This document shows positions 21,596 through 23,445 of a stretch of DNA of 23,445 bases, one piece after another. Both the position numbers and the translations under genes were made by a program. The DNA lies in IMG/VR virus record IMGVR_UViG_3300042568_000090, positions 1-23,445 of that record; one strand, given 5' to 3'. A model generated the notes under the pieces. The model was not told where the DNA came from and did not search any database. It saw nothing but the letters and a program-made list of their open reading frames with translations. This DNA is from a virus. Each line of letters starts with the position of its first letter. Within the stretch, counting starts at the first letter, position 1.

Positions 21596-23445
21596 TTAAA
21601 GGGCGTCTTGAACTGTCTTGTTCCATACTACGTCAGAATATAGGGAGTATTCATAGTTTTTAAGCGATAGCCCATAATTATCTCCAACCACTATCTTGTT
21701 TGTCCCAATATATGCGCTATAAATGTCTGCTGGGTCTACACCATAAAGGTTTGTTGTTGACTGAATCAGGGTCTCATTCCAAGTAAATGATCCATACCAA
21801 TACGTCCAGTTTAGGTCATAAGATCCTGAACCCATCAACTTAAACCATGGTCTGGTAAACTTTTTCTGAACCTGCTGCAATCTTATAGACTGGTAGTAAG
21901 ATATAGCATTAAAAAGTAGTGGTCCATTTAATTTTAAAGACCCAGAGTATTCTGAAAAATCTAACAACTTAGAAAATGAAATGCCCAAGAATGCCCACTC
22001 TCCCACAGTTATCACTGCCTCACGAACCACGTTTCCATTCAGATAATACCCAATACCGTTTTCTCTTTGACCAGTTTTATAGTTAATAGCATATATCTTT
22101 CCACGCTTTCCGTCTTGCTGTATGGCCTGAATATAAAATTTAATTAAACTATTCTTATCTTCTACCTGAAATATTTCTGTTGGGGATAATGGGAATGCAT
22201 CTTTGTCGTATCTAATTCCAGCCTGCAAAGCCATTACCTTGTAGTTTGGATTTTTTGATTTATTAATTGGAATAGCGATTCCACGATCAACCATAGGATC
22301 ATATCCACCACGTAGTTCAATTCCACTTGTTCTTGTTAGATATAAGTATGGAGAACTGCCCTTGTATATTGTGAATGGGTTTAGAGCCTTATAGTCATAA
22401 TAGATTCCAGACTTTTGGTATGGGTATACATCCTCTGAAAACCTTGTTCCAATAGGGTTAAAACTATTAGAGTTAAACGCTTGAGATGCTACTTGCATTT
22501 TTTTAACTTTAATTGGATTTGATAAAATTCCAGAAACATTAAAGTCTAAATGCATAACTAATGCTAAATCATTAAAGTCAACACCCTTTGGTGGATAGGC
22601 GATCATGTTATTAACAAACTCATACTTTGTTGTTGTCCATCCATCTAATGGCTGAATTACTCCGTTTTGAGGTGCGTCATCTACATCTGTAAAAAATCTA
22701 TGATTTGCGTTTGCACCTGTTGCAATATACTGAAAACTAATATAAGACTTTAGTAACGCAGCATCTGTATCATAGGCGTAGTTTTTATTTACACGATTTT
22801 TTAAATCTAGATAGTCGTTGTATCCAGTATAAAGATGGTTATCTAATGAAGAATATGTTCTTTGAAGTGGTGCCTGATACTCATACTGTAACTCTTGATA
22901 TGTCCAAGTTCCAGTCTTTTTTTCTACCTCTTTGTATATATTTGGAGTTGGATAGTCAATGTTCAATTGCAAAAAGTCTAAATCGTAATACATAGAGCCA
23001 GTTGTGTCTTCTACATACTTTGCAAAATATGTAAGGGGAACATAATCTTCCCAGTATCCGTTTGAGTCTATATCAAGTATGAATTTTCCCATATATGATC
23101 TTGGCCTCAACGTATATGTTGCTACGTGAGAATGCAAATTACTTACAGCAAAACTTCTTGGGCTTCCTCCATCTAAAAAGTAATCCCACATAGATCTACT
23201 GTATAAATCTGAATCTGCAACAGTTTCTGATAAATTGTCAAATGCATTTTCATTAAATAGGACTACTCCAGTTTCTCCAAAAGAATCTTTTATTTTAGAA
23301 AGATTTCTTGAATTGCAAAAACCAAAAGAATATATATTCCCCAAAAATGTATCTGACAATTCCCTAGATCCACCCACATAAACTGAAAGATTGGAGGGGT
23401 TGCCAAAGAAGGTTGAAAGGTTTTGTCCATAATAGTCCGAGAATG
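21596..23445 (-). CDS. Large LamG/concanavalin-like structural protein, N-terminus cut by the window edge
   Basis: The minus-strand frame is open from the right edge to a stop at 21596, giving the last 615 residues of a longer protein. A GTG at 23377 is not the start: the 22 codons before it (FSDYYGQNLSTFFGNPSNLS...) read as natural coding sequence. The protein is rich in Tyr, Asn and Asp and beta-like throughout. The block VGEWAFLGISFSKLLDFSEY followed by GSLKLNGPLLFN, then DPADIYSAYIGTNKIVVGDN, has the pattern of a LamG/jelly-roll domain, and the visible N-terminal edge may be the end of another. Such domains usually bind sugars or act as surface adhesins. It lies upstream of the portal, not with the tail-tip genes, so it could be capsid-associated or a tail fibre encoded out of place. 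Confidence 0.8.
   Translation of the reverse strand, partial: FSDYYGQNLSTFFGNPSNLSVYVGGSRELSDTFLGNIYSFGFCNSRNLSKIKDSFGETGVVLFNENAFDNLSETVADSDLYSRSMWDYFLDGGSPRSFAVSNLHSHVATYTLRPRSYMGKFILDIDSNGYWEDYVPLTYFAKYVEDTTGSMYYDLDFLQLNIDYPTPNIYKEVEKKTGTWTYQELQYEYQAPLQRTYSSLDNHLYTGYNDYLDLKNRVNKNYAYDTDAALLKSYISFQYIATGANANHRFFTDVDDAPQNGVIQPLDGWTTTKYEFVNNMIAYPPKGVDFNDLALVMHLDFNVSGILSNPIKVKKMQVASQAFNSNSFNPIGTRFSEDVYPYQKSGIYYDYKALNPFTIYKGSSPYLYLTRTSGIELRGGYDPMVDRGIAIPINKSKNPNYKVMALQAGIRYDKDAFPLSPTEIFQVEDKNSLIKFYIQAIQQDGKRGKIYAINYKTGQRENGIGYYLNGNVVREAVITVGEWAFLGISFSKLLDFSEYSGSLKLNGPLLFNAISYYQSIRLQQVQKKFTRPWFKLMGSGSYDLNWTYWYGSFTWNETLIQSTTNLYGVDPADIYSAYIGTNKIVVGDNYGLSLKNYEYSLYSDVVWNKTVQDAL

Noticed and set aside
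21596-23377. A complete gene starting at the GTG at 23377
   Set aside because: The same frame continues upstream to the window edge with natural coding sequence, so the gene is cut by the edge.
1-23445. tRNA genes, CRISPR arrays, insertion sequences, integrase or attachment sites
   Set aside because: Genes are packed with gaps under 100 nt and none of the gaps has the required structure. No transposase or recombinase is encoded.

Overview
The window is one contiguous stretch of the virion-structure (late) region of a tailed double-stranded DNA phage with siphovirus-type gene order. Every supported gene lies on the minus strand, so transcription runs from the right edge to the left edge. Base composition is AT-rich (roughly 35-42% GC in the lines I counted). 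The closest match I can recall for the capsid, chaperone, minor-tail and small pre-portal proteins is a group of long-tailed actinobacteriophages. A low-GC actinobacterial host, for example an aquatic one, is an inference from recalled family resemblance and composition, not something the sequence proves. No lysogeny, replication, tRNA or CRISPR feature is present.

Layout in order of transcription. 23445-21596: a large surface protein with LamG/concanavalin-like features, cut by the right edge. 21583-21173: a small conserved hypothetical. 21173-19563: portal. 19531-18164: prohead protease with an acidic, coiled C-terminal half; an in-frame internal start at 18772 with a perfect Shine-Dalgarno (SD) should also make this half as a free scaffold. 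18140-16989: major capsid protein, then a terminator. 16899-16414: a PVVEA-repeat protein of unknown role. 16410-13807: four tightly overlapping connector genes (adaptor, stopper, neck/gp10-like, tail terminator). 13730-13110: major tail protein, then a textbook terminator. 13046-12363 and 12311-11994: two paralogous tail-assembly chaperones. 11965-1760: a 3401-residue tape measure. 1760-1095 and 1095-1 (cut by the left edge): minor tail proteins.

The genes cover a whole assembly pathway: protease and scaffold shape the capsid around the portal, the connector genes close it, the chaperones load the tape measure, the major tail protein polymerises around it, and the distal genes build the tip. 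By the usual ratio of about 0.15 nm per residue, the tape measure predicts a tail near 500 nm.

The most interesting points are these. (1) The tail chaperones appear as a continuous fused G-T protein plus a separate G paralog, instead of one G/GT frameshift gene. (2) A scaffold start is nested inside the protease gene. (3) An extended -10 motif (TGnTATAmT) recurs in five of the gene gaps, with a weaker TATAAT in a sixth. At two of these genes, and less clearly a third, it sits 6-7 nt before the start codon with no SD, as expected for leaderless mRNAs. (4) Two terminator-promoter cassettes flank the tail and capsid modules. (5) Major capsid and major tail genes share an identical 15-nt translation-start block.
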